NCBI GenBank assembly: GCA_964439265.1
Contig: CAYTOA010000019.1
Coordinates: 1 to 64,000 of the forward strand
Length of the DNA stretch: 64,000 nt
Origin: JAGVPT01 sp964439265
Lineage (GTDB): Bacteria; Bacteroidota; Ignavibacteria; UBA10030; UBA8401
Direction: 5' to 3'
Part shown: positions 15,705-22,519 of the stretch, in pieces
Numbering within the stretch: the stretch's first letter is position 1
How the letters are laid out: each line of letters opens with the position of its first letter
The notes under the pieces: model-generated
The model's database searches: none
Seen by the model: only the letters and a program-made list of their open reading frames with translations
What the model was told of the DNA's origin: nothing
Position numbers and translations under genes: made by a program

Positions 15705-16733
15705 ATGGATAAACCGGTGGTGATCTTAGGGATAGAAACTTCGTGCGATGAAACGTCTGCCGCAGTGATGCGCGACGGTCGATTGCTCTCGAATGTCGTT
15801 TCTTCACAGTTTGTTCACGAGCAATACGGAGGTGTAGTGCCCGAGCTTGCATCTCGGGCTCACCAGAAGTTGATGATCCCCATTGTCGAGGAAGCGCTGG
15901 CAAAAGCGAACGTTTCTCAGAAAGATTTGTCTGCCGTTGCCGGTGTGATCGGCCCCGGATTGATGGGTTCTCTGCTTGTGGGATTGAATTTCGGCAAATC
16001 ATATGCCTACGGACTCGGAATCCCTTTTATCGGCGTCAATCACATGGAAGCCCACATTTATTCAAATTTTATTGAGGAACCCTGGCCTTCCTTTCCCTTC
16101 GTATGCCTCACCGTATCCGGCGGCCATACTCAGCTGGTTGTGATGCGTGAAGATTTTCAGTATGAAACGATCGGCCAGACTCGCGACGATGCCGCGGGAG
16201 AAGCATTTGACAAAGTGGCAAAAATGCTGGACCTCGGGTATCCTGGAGGCCCAAAAGTGGACGCGCTTGCTAAAGAGGGCAACGCCGAAGCCGTCAGCTT
16301 TCCGAGGTCCTTTTTGGACGACGACCCGTTTGGGTTCAGTTTCAGCGGTATCAAAACCTCTGTTCTCTATTACCTTCGGGACAATCACCGCGCCGGTATT
16401 TCGAAAGCTGAATTGGCGGATATCTGTGCAAGTTTTCAGGCGTCGGTTGTTGATGTTCTGGTGATCAAGACGATAGCCGCCGCGGAGGAATATGGGGTCA
16501 AAGATATCGCGATGGCTGGGGGCGTCTCTGCCAACTCCGGACTCCGGCGTGCGATGAGTGCCGCGGCGTCTCATGCTCATCTTACGTTATTCGTCCCAAA
16601 ACTCGAATACTGTACAGATAACGCTGCGATGATTTCCGCGGTCGGTTATCGGAAATATCTTCGAAAATCCTTTTCTCCGATTTCGGAGAGCGCTGTTGCG
16701 GGATTGGAACTTGGCGCGCAATTTACCAATTGA
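15705..16733 (+). CDS. tsaD: tRNA N6-adenosine threonylcarbamoyltransferase
   Basis: 342 residues of the Kae1/TsaD/YgjD family that, with TsaB and TsaE, forms t6A37 in tRNAs reading ANN codons. Markers include ILGIETSCDETSAAV at the start, the metal-binding GVNHMEAHIYSN (His113, His117), GGHTQLV, and the C-terminal AGGVSANSGLR and YCTDNAAMI, whose Asp completes the iron site. Full length. Its last 38 bases could encode an N-terminal extension of the next frame, but trpA most likely begins after the tsaD stop. Confidence 0.95.
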   Translation: MDKPVVILGIETSCDETSAAVMRDGRLLSNVVSSQFVHEQYGGVVPELASRAHQKLMIPIVEEALAKANVSQKDLSAVAGVIGPGLMGSLLVGLNFGKSYAYGLGIPFIGVNHMEAHIYSNFIEEPWPSFPFVCLTVSGGHTQLVVMREDFQYETIGQTRDDAAGEAFDKVAKMLDLGYPGGPKVDALAKEGNAEAVSFPRSFLDDDPFGFSFSGIKTSVLYYLRDNHRAGISKAELADICASFQASVVDVLVIKTIAAAEEYGVKDIAMAGGVSANSGLRRAMSAAASHAHLTLFVPKLEYCTDNAAMISAVGYRKYLRKSFSPISESAVAGLELGAQFTN

Positions 16734-16746
16734 AGCAGACTTCAAC

Positions 16747-17541
16747 GTGAACCGTATCCGTACCGTTTTCCAGAAGCTCAAATCCGAAAAAAAGAAAGCG
16801 CTTATACCGTACATAACGCCGGAATTTCCGATCGTAGGGACGACCGTTCCTTTGATCCTCGGGCTCGAGGAAGCCGGCGCAAACCTGATCGAAGTGGGAA
16901 TACCGTTTTCGGACCCAATTGCCGATGGAGTCACGATCCAGCATTCATCCCACATAGCCATTCAGAACGGCGCGACGATACACAAAGTGCTGGAATCGGT
17001 GAAAGAAGCCCGGCAGAAATCGGAAATCCCTGTGGTGCTGATGGGATACGTGAATCCGATTCTTCGGTACGGCATGGAGAGTTTCCTTCGAGATGCAGTT
17101 CAGTCCGGAGTGGACGGGGTGATCGTTCCAGATTTACTTCCTGAAGAAAGCGAAGAATGGCGGGAGCTTTCATCAAAGTATGCCGTGAGCAATATCTTCC
17201 TGATAGCCCCGACAACTCCTGTACAGAGAATTCAGTACCTCGATTCCATTTCGACGGATTTTTCGTACTGCGTTTCGGTCACCGGTGTGACCGGCGCTCG
17301 CTCAAGCCATGGCGATGCTGACGCGCTTGATGCGTTTCTTGCCCGCGTGAAGGAAAATACCCAGAAGCCCTTCGTTGTCGGATTCGGCATATCGAAGCGG
17401 GACCAGGTGGAGACGATGTGCCGTACTGCGGACGGCGTGGTGGTAGGTTCTGCGCTGCTTCGCGGCATCGAGAACGAGAAGACCATCGACGGGGTTGTGG
17501 CGACAGCCGGCGCATTCTTCTCTTCGCTGCAACATGGTTAG
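16747..17541 (+). CDS. trpA: tryptophan synthase alpha chain
   Basis: 264 residues, a TIM barrel that cleaves indole-3-glycerol phosphate. Seen are PYITPEFPI, AGANLIEVGIPFSDPIADGVTIQ (catalytic Glu and Asp region), LMGYVNPILRYG, GVIVPDLLPEES, and SVTGVTGARSS, the phosphate-binding loop. I chose GTG 16747 (VNRIRTVFQKLK), because that gives the standard N-terminus; ATG 16696 would overlap tsaD and add unrelated residues. No trpB or other trp gene is adjacent, so this trpA is separated from its usual partners. Confidence 0.92.
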   Translation: MNRIRTVFQKLKSEKKKALIPYITPEFPIVGTTVPLILGLEEAGANLIEVGIPFSDPIADGVTIQHSSHIAIQNGATIHKVLESVKEARQKSEIPVVLMGYVNPILRYGMESFLRDAVQSGVDGVIVPDLLPEESEEWRELSSKYAVSNIFLIAPTTPVQRIQYLDSISTDFSYCVSVTGVTGARSSHGDADALDAFLARVKENTQKPFVVGFGISKRDQVETMCRTADGVVVGSALLRGIENEKTIDGVVATAGAFFSSLQHG

Positions 17542-17594
17542 TCAATCCGTACGTGTCTGCTGAAATATATGACCACAACATATCGGGACGACTG

Positions 17595-17891
17595 ATGGCT
17601 TTAATAGATGAGTGGCGGATCAAGATCGACAATGTCGACAGGAAACTGGTCGACCTGCTCAACGAGCGTGCGCGGTATGCAGATGAGATCGGAAAGATAA
17701 AGGAACAGCTCGGCTTGGACGCCTACTCGCCGCGGCGCGAACATGAAGTATTGGAGAATGTGCTGGGCACCAACAAAGGTCCCCTGTCGGACGCAGCGCT
17801 CCGCCGTCTGTTCGAACGCATCATCGACGAATCCCGGAAACTTGAACGTGAGGCAATGATTGAACGGAAGAAATCTTCTGCGCAGAAATAA
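17595..17891 (+). CDS. chorismate mutase, AroQ type
   Basis: 98 residues, all helical. IDEWRIKIDNVDRKLVDLLNERARYADEIGKIK is the typical first helix of the AroQ fold with its active-site Arg and Lys, and LRRLFERIIDESRKLE is the last helix. The enzyme converts chorismate to prephenate for Phe and Tyr. It follows trpA by 53 bases and overlaps mltG, so aromatic amino-acid genes are embedded in a mixed operon. ATG 17595 gives the family's usual length; longer frames read through the trpA end. Confidence 0.88.
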   Translation: MALIDEWRIKIDNVDRKLVDLLNERARYADEIGKIKEQLGLDAYSPRREHEVLENVLGTNKGPLSDAALRRLFERIIDESRKLEREAMIERKKSSAQK

Positions 17892-18906
17892 GATCGCATC
17901 ATTAGGCGTGATCCGCATTGCTGGAACGATCGTATTTCTCCTGCTTCTTCTTACGCTTTATCTCATGATGTGGGAACCCAATTCGTTCGAACCATCCCCG
18001 AAGATCGTCACCGTGAGCCGCGGCGAAAATTTCAGCCAGGTTGTTGAGGCATTCGCGTCGTCGGGTCTGATCTCACATCCGGCGTTATTCAGGATCAGCG
18101 GGAAGGTCTTCGGGTATGCCGGGAAGATCAAGATCGGCAAATATAGTTTTCAAAGCGGCGTCTCGAACCGTGAGATTCTTTACGCGATCAGCACAGGGAC
18201 GTCTACGGCGAACCCCTCCGTAACTATTTATGAGGGGCTGCGCGGAACGTTCATTGCAAAGATCCTGAAACGTGATGTAGGAATAGATTCCGTCAAATTA
18301 GCCCAGCAATTCGGCGACACATCGCTCATCCAATTGAAGAATCACGGTGCTTCTTCGCTGGAAGGTTTTCTCCTCCCTGAGACGTATGAGTTTTACTGGC
18401 AGGTCGATGAGCGGGAGATCGTGCGCGACATGCTCGCGGAGTTTCGAAGATTTTTTGCAGACAGTTTGCAGCAGCAAGCCAAGAAGATGAAGATGACCAT
18501 CGGACAGGTACTGACGATGGCTTCCATTGTTGAAGGGGAAACAGTTCTTGACCGGGAACGGCCGATTATTGCCGGACTCTATTACAATCGTCTTCATCGG
18601 GGAATGAAACTTGAAGCCGACCCCACGATTCAATACATCATCCCCGATGGTCCGCGCAGGCTTTTCTATAACGATCTCCGAATTGACTCGCCGTATAACA
18701 CGTACAAGAAATACGGCCTCCCGCCGGGGCCGATCAATAACCCGGGAAGGAAATCTATCCTTGCCGCTTTGTACCCAGCCAGGCATAATTACCTTTATTT
18801 TGTAGCCGACGGATTGGGAGGACATCGGTTTGCGCGGACGTACGAGGAACATTTACGGAACGTACGGGCATATCGACGGGCTCACGCGTCCGCGGTCGCA
18901 CACTAG
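17860..18906 (+). CDS. mltG: endolytic murein transglycosylase MltG
   Basis: 348 residues of the YceG/MltG family. A single N-terminal membrane segment (IRIAGTIVFLLLLLTLYLMMW, about 18-38) is followed by a LysM-like region (VTVSRGENFSQVVEAFASSGLI) and the catalytic domain with LTMASIVEGETVLDRERPIIAGLYYNRL, where the Glu is the catalytic residue, and YNTYKKYGLPPGPINNPG. It cuts nascent glycan strands to set their length. The ATG at 17860 overlaps the chorismate mutase gene by 32 bases; GTG 17908 is a possible later start. Confidence 0.92.
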   Translation: MNGRNLLRRNKIASLGVIRIAGTIVFLLLLLTLYLMMWEPNSFEPSPKIVTVSRGENFSQVVEAFASSGLISHPALFRISGKVFGYAGKIKIGKYSFQSGVSNREILYAISTGTSTANPSVTIYEGLRGTFIAKILKRDVGIDSVKLAQQFGDTSLIQLKNHGASSLEGFLLPETYEFYWQVDEREIVRDMLAEFRRFFADSLQQQAKKMKMTIGQVLTMASIVEGETVLDRERPIIAGLYYNRLHRGMKLEADPTIQYIIPDGPRRLFYNDLRIDSPYNTYKKYGLPPGPINNPGRKSILAALYPARHNYLYFVADGLGGHRFARTYEEHLRNVRAYRRAHASAVAH

Positions 18907-19023
18907 GAAATCTGCTTATTCTTCGAAGATGTTGGACCCCGGTTCTATTCATTTGTTCGAAAACACTCAAGACTTCAAGAAATATCGGCCATCCTACCCG
19001 CCATCTTTGTCGGAGGAATTGAT

Positions 19024-19052
19024 TTGACTTTCCGCGGCTAATTTTATATAAT
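19024..19052 (+). promoter_or_regulatory. near-perfect sigma-70 promoter of sppA
   Basis: TTGACT (19024-19029), exactly 17 bases, TATAAT (19047-19052), about 42 bases before ATG 19095. It is the clearest promoter in the window and shows that this organism uses ordinary sigma-70 hexamers. Confidence 0.75.
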
Positions 19053-19094
19053 TGTATACGATTCAATGACTTAGACACTTTTTTTACTCCCCCT

Positions 19095-19997
19095 ATGACG
19101 AAGACAACGAAGTGGGTACTCGCGGGCATCGGAACAGTATTCGTTCTTTTCGTCTTGTTCTGGGGGGCAGTTCTCTTTTTCGTCTTTCAGGGAGACAACG
19201 ACGAAGAGTACTCGTCCGGCAGCGGCGGGACTCTGGCGATCGTTGAATTGAAGGACGAAATCCTCTCGTCGGAAAATATCGTTCGTCAGATAAAAAAATA
19301 TCGCGAGACATCGTCCGTGAAGGGGATCGTCTTACGCATCGAATCTCCAGGCGGCGGAGTTTCGGCCAGTCAGGAAATTTATGAGGAAGTGAAAAAAACG
19401 CGCGACAGCGGCAAGCCGGTTGTGGTATCGATGGGTTCTGTTGCGGCGAGCGGCGGGTATTATGTTTCGTGCGGCGCAACCAAAATAGTCGCGAATCCGG
19501 GAACCGTGACCGGGAGCATTGGAGTGATTTCACAGTTTATGAATTTCAATCAGCTGATGGGGAAGGTCGGCGTCGGTACAACGACGGTGAAAAGCGGCAA
19601 GTTTAAAGATACAGGCAACCCGTACCGGGAGATGACGGAAGAGGAAAAGAAATATTTCCAGGAAACGATCGATGAAGTGTATCAGCAATTTCTGTCGGTC
19701 GTGGAAACCGAACGGAAGCTCTCGCACGAAGCTGCAAAAAAACTCGCCGACGGAAGAATCTTCACAGGGAAGAAGGCGTATGAAGTCGGCTTGGTCGACA
19801 CGCTTGGGACATATGAAGATGCGATTGCTCTCGCCGCACATCTCGCGGGAATTTCCGGGGCACCAAGGATTCTGAAAGAAAGAAAAAAAGAACGTCTGTC
19901 GGACATCCTCTTCGGCAGCCTCAAAGAAGAGATTGTCGGCTTGAAGCAGGATCTGCTGAGCCAGCCGATGCTGCAATACAAACTCACACAACCGTAA
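19095..19997 (+). CDS. sppA: signal peptide peptidase SppA, short form
   Basis: 300 residues, S49 family. An N-terminal membrane anchor (WVLAGIGTVFVLFVLFWGAVLFFVF) precedes a single crotonase-like domain. The nucleophile Ser119 lies in GSVAASGGYYVSCGA, and the general base is probably Lys171 in KSGKFKD, 52 residues later as in Bacillus SppA. This is the half-length (about 300 aa) form that assembles as an octamer and degrades leftover signal peptides. It heads a run with HU and the zinc-ribbon/TPR protein. Confidence 0.93.
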   Translation: MTKTTKWVLAGIGTVFVLFVLFWGAVLFFVFQGDNDEEYSSGSGGTLAIVELKDEILSSENIVRQIKKYRETSSVKGIVLRIESPGGGVSASQEIYEEVKKTRDSGKPVVVSMGSVAASGGYYVSCGATKIVANPGTVTGSIGVISQFMNFNQLMGKVGVGTTTVKSGKFKDTGNPYREMTEEEKKYFQETIDEVYQQFLSVVETERKLSHEAAKKLADGRIFTGKKAYEVGLVDTLGTYEDAIALAAHLAGISGAPRILKERKKERLSDILFGSLKEEIVGLKQDLLSQPMLQYKLTQP

Positions 19998-20015
19998 CAA
20001 CACAGGAGAACGCAC

Positions 20016-20312
20016 TTGACCAAAGCAGATATTGTGGACGTCATTGCATCCGGCACAGGCCTGACAAAGGTTGAAACTGAAGCAGTTGTCGACGGATTCA
20101 TCCAAACCGTGATCGCCTCGCTGCGCGACGGAAAAAACATCGAGATCCGGGGATTCGGCAGCTTTAAAGTGAAAAAACGCAAAGGAAGAGTTGCCCGCAA
20201 TCCGCGGACAGGCGAGCAGGTCCAGGTTGACGAACATTATGTTCCTATTTTTAAAGTTTCAAAGGATTTGAAAGCGATCGTGAATGAGAATCTCAAGAAA
20301 ACTCTCGGTTAA
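20016..20312 (+). CDS. HU/IHF-family DNA-binding protein
   Basis: 98 residues from a TTG start (20016) preceded by AGGAGA. The sequence MTKADIVDVIASGTGLTKVE, the arm region RNPRTGEQVQVDEHYVPIFK and the signature GFGSFKVKKRKGRVARNP identify a histone-like DNA-bending protein. It lies 18 bases after sppA. HU and IHF cannot be firmly separated from sequence, although YVPIFKVSKDLKAIVN fits HU-like proteins of the FCB group. Confidence 0.93.
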   Translation: MTKADIVDVIASGTGLTKVETEAVVDGFIQTVIASLRDGKNIEIRGFGSFKVKKRKGRVARNPRTGEQVQVDEHYVPIFKVSKDLKAIVNENLKKTLG

Positions 20313-20333
20313 GTTTTTCGGAAAGAAGAAGTC

Positions 20334-21215
20334 GTGGCTGTAAGACCATCCATTGTATGCGGCAACTGCGGTTCGGCACTGGCTGTCGATGATAAGTTCT
20401 GCGCCAAATGCGGAACAGCCGTTTTGTGGGAAGATACCGCACAAGCAGTGAAGGAAGAAATCCCAGAGCCGTCCTCGGTCGTTGTCTGTTCATCCTGTGG
20501 GATTCCCAATTCGTCGGAGAATACTATCTGCAGCGGATGCGGTTCACCGTTAAGCGCCGCGTCGTCGGTTCCGTCGTCCAAACTTCCAGCGAAGAAGAAA
20601 GGGAACACCTCGGACAAACAGCCGGAACGAAAAGGACAAATTAGAAAGAAGATCGAGTCCTGGAAAGTATTATCGATCGCAGGGGGTGTTGTGGTTCTCG
20701 TCCTCGTGGGGATCGGCGTCTTTCGCAATCCTCCGAAAGAAGCTTCAACGGAAAACCAGGCGCTTGACAACAACTCCGCACCCGCTGTAAGCCCGACGCT
20801 TGTAACCGATATCGAAGAGATGCAGAAGACGGTGGATGCATCCCCGAACGACGCGGGGGCGCTTCTGCGTTTGGCGAACGCATTGCACGACGCGAAATTC
20901 CTGCCCCGCGCGATTGAGTCATACAAAAAGTATCTGCGACTCAAGCCCGCCGACGCCGACGCCAGGGTGGATATGGGGATATGTTACTATGAAAGCGGCG
21001 ATTCTCCGACAGCGATCAAAGAAATGCAGACGGCGTTGTCGTACGACCCGAAGCATCAAATGGCCTTGTTCAACCTCGGTATTGTGACTCTCAACCAGGG
21101 CAACCTTCAGCAGTCGAACGAGTGGTTCAGGAAGGCTGCCGGTGTCAACCCGAACACGCAGGTCGGACAGCGGGCGCAGCAAATACTCAGCCAACATTCA
21201 ACCATTCAACAATAA
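20334..21215 (+). CDS. zinc-ribbon and TPR membrane protein
   Basis: 293 residues from GTG 20334. Two CxxC zinc ribbons (CGNCGSALAVDDKFCAKCGTA at about 8-28; CSSCGIPNSSENTICSGCGSP at about 53-73) are followed by a basic linker, one membrane span (VLSIAGGVVVLVLVGIGVF, about 106-124), and then at least three tetratricopeptide repeats (about 165-285, for example ALLRLANALHDAKFLPRAIESYKKYL). The ribbons would be cytoplasmic and the repeats outside. It sits 21 bases after HU, in the same operon. Function unknown; the layout suits a scaffold or sensor. Confidence 0.75.
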   Translation: MAVRPSIVCGNCGSALAVDDKFCAKCGTAVLWEDTAQAVKEEIPEPSSVVVCSSCGIPNSSENTICSGCGSPLSAASSVPSSKLPAKKKGNTSDKQPERKGQIRKKIESWKVLSIAGGVVVLVLVGIGVFRNPPKEASTENQALDNNSAPAVSPTLVTDIEEMQKTVDASPNDAGALLRLANALHDAKFLPRAIESYKKYLRLKPADADARVDMGICYYESGDSPTAIKEMQTALSYDPKHQMALFNLGIVTLNQGNLQQSNEWFRKAAGVNPNTQVGQRAQQILSQHSTIQQ

Positions 21216-21236
21216 ATCTTAAGGAGGGCATTCCAC

Positions 21237-21332
21237 ATGCCTAGCGGAAAAAAACGCAAACGCCATAAAATGGCAACCCATAAAAGAAAGAAACGGCTGC
21301 GAAAGATGCGCCACAAGAAGAAGATCCGATAA
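21237..21332 (+). CDS. 31-residue COX24/AURKAIP1-like basic ribosomal protein
   Basis: A 31-codon gene (MPSGKKRKRHKMATHKRKK...) of which about 60% is Lys, Arg or His, preceded by a perfect AAGGAGG Shine-Dalgarno. It is typical of the AURKAIP1/COX24 domain family found through Bacteroidota and relatives, related to mitochondrial mS38 and actinobacterial bS22, and therefore probably binds the small ribosomal subunit. It lies 21 bases after the zinc-ribbon/TPR gene and just before a strong hairpin, so it ends that operon. Confidence 0.85.
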   Translation: MPSGKKRKRHKMATHKRKKRLRKMRHKKKIR

Positions 21333-21338
21333 ACCATG

Positions 21339-21371
21339 GAACTGCTCACAACGTTATGTTGTGAGCAGTTC
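21339..21371 (+). terminator. 14-bp perfect hairpin after the COX24-like gene
   Basis: GAACTGCTCACAAC-gttat-GTTGTGAGCAGTTC, followed by CTTAATGTT. The stem is perfect but the T-run is weak, so it may act as terminator or mRNA-stabilising end. Confidence 0.6.
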
Positions 21372-21411
21372 TTAATGTTATGAATGCGGGGAATGTGCGA
21401 TAGCTTTTCCC

Positions 21412-21480
21412 TAGGAACGGTCTTTCGACCGTTCCTACCGTCGCCAAAATGTAGGAACGGATGGAAATCCGTTCCAGAAC
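21412..21480. repeat. pair of GTAGGAACGG palindromic repeats
   Basis: TAGGAACGGTC-TTTC-GACCGTTCCTA (21412-21437) and GTAGGAACGGAT-GGAA-ATCCGTTCC (21451-21475) are two copies of one REP-like hairpin with different stem tips. They lie between the COX24-like gene and the YtxH gene. Confidence 0.65.
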
Positions 21481-21558
21481 CGTAAATTCCACTGCTTGAT
21501 TTTTCTGAGAAATAATGTTACTCTGTTTTATACGCTCATCTGAACACTGGAGGATTCA

Positions 21559-21951
21559 ATGTCTGCAGAAGAAGAAAATGGAATGAGGAAGGGATTACTG
21601 TTCGGCTTCATCGCCGGAGGAGTAATAGGGGCGCTTGTCGCATTGCTCTACGCTCCGAAACCGGGCAAGGAATTACGCGCGGATATCAAGAATAAAGCGG
21701 GAGAGATCATCGATGATGCCGAAGGATATATTACCGTCGCGAAGTCCAAAGCCGTCGATATTATCAACGAAGGGAAAAAACGTTCCGAAAGCCTGATTTC
21801 CGAGGCAAAGAAACGGGCAGAAACCCTTCTCGGCGACGCCGAAAAGATTCTCACGGACGCGAAGGAAAGAGCAAGCACCGAAGAGACGAAAATTAAAAGC
21901 GCCGTTCGGGCCGGGGCAGAAGCATTCCGGGGCGAAAGAAACAAGTCATAG
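21559..21951 (+). CDS. YtxH-domain protein
   Basis: 130 residues. An N-terminal glycine-rich membrane segment (GLLFGFIAGGVIGALVALLYAPKPGKELRADI) is the YtxH/GvpP-type signature; the rest is a charged amphipathic helix rich in Ala, Lys and Glu with 11-residue periodicity (AKSKAVDIINEGKKRSESLISEAKKRAE), as in LEA-like and apolipoprotein-like stress proteins. It is preceded by a GGAGG box. It is followed 34 bases later by a DUF948-type gene, a pairing also common in Firmicutes. Confidence 0.85.
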   Translation: MSAEEENGMRKGLLFGFIAGGVIGALVALLYAPKPGKELRADIKNKAGEIIDDAEGYITVAKSKAVDIINEGKKRSESLISEAKKRAETLLGDAEKILTDAKERASTEETKIKSAVRAGAEAFRGERNKS

Positions 21952-21985
21952 TGACAATCCTGTATTTTAATAAGCGGAGATCCCC

Positions 21986-22372
21986 GTGAACACTCTCTTG
22001 ATGGTGGCTCAGATTATCCTTGTGTTGTCGCTGACCGCTCTCGCGTTGTACCTTATGGTTGTCCTGACGAAGGTAAAATCCATGCTGGGACAGATCGAGT
22101 CCGACGTCAAAGAAGTGAGCGTGAGAGTGATTCCGGTGCTGGAGAATATGGAGGTGATCACTTCGAAGCTTCGGTCCATCACGGCGAACGTTGACGACCA
22201 GATGACGATCGTAAGGAGTTCTGTTCAATCCCTGAAAGAAATTGCCGACAACGTTCTGGATTTTGAGCGACAGGTGCAGGATCGGATCGAGGCGCCTGTG
22301 TTGGAAGTCGCGGGTATCCTGGGCTCGGTCGTTCGAGGCATCGCCGCATTCATCAACCGCCTGCGAGGATAG
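21986..22372 (+). CDS. DUF948-like membrane protein
   Basis: 128 residues. One N-terminal membrane span (MNTLLMVAQIILVLSLTALALYLMVVLTKV) precedes a long helical, coiled-coil-like region (about 32-108: VKSMLGQIESDVKEVSVRVIPVLENMEVITSKLRS...) with methyl-accepting-like heptads, then a short hydrophobic end. This matches the DUF948 family, which often neighbours ytxH. Function unknown; probably structural or stress related. Confidence 0.7.
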   Translation: MNTLLMVAQIILVLSLTALALYLMVVLTKVKSMLGQIESDVKEVSVRVIPVLENMEVITSKLRSITANVDDQMTIVRSSVQSLKEIADNVLDFERQVQDRIEAPVLEVAGILGSVVRGIAAFINRLRG

Positions 22373-22519
22373 TTCACCATTCTTCACACCGTGAGACCTG
22401 AAACTCTCACTGCCTTCTAGTTACTTCATCCGCGGAGAGTCTATTTCCGTTCACCGCAGTGCTTCGCCGGATGAATCATCTCGTACACGCTTACTCGCAA
22501 CATTATTAAGGAGTCGATA

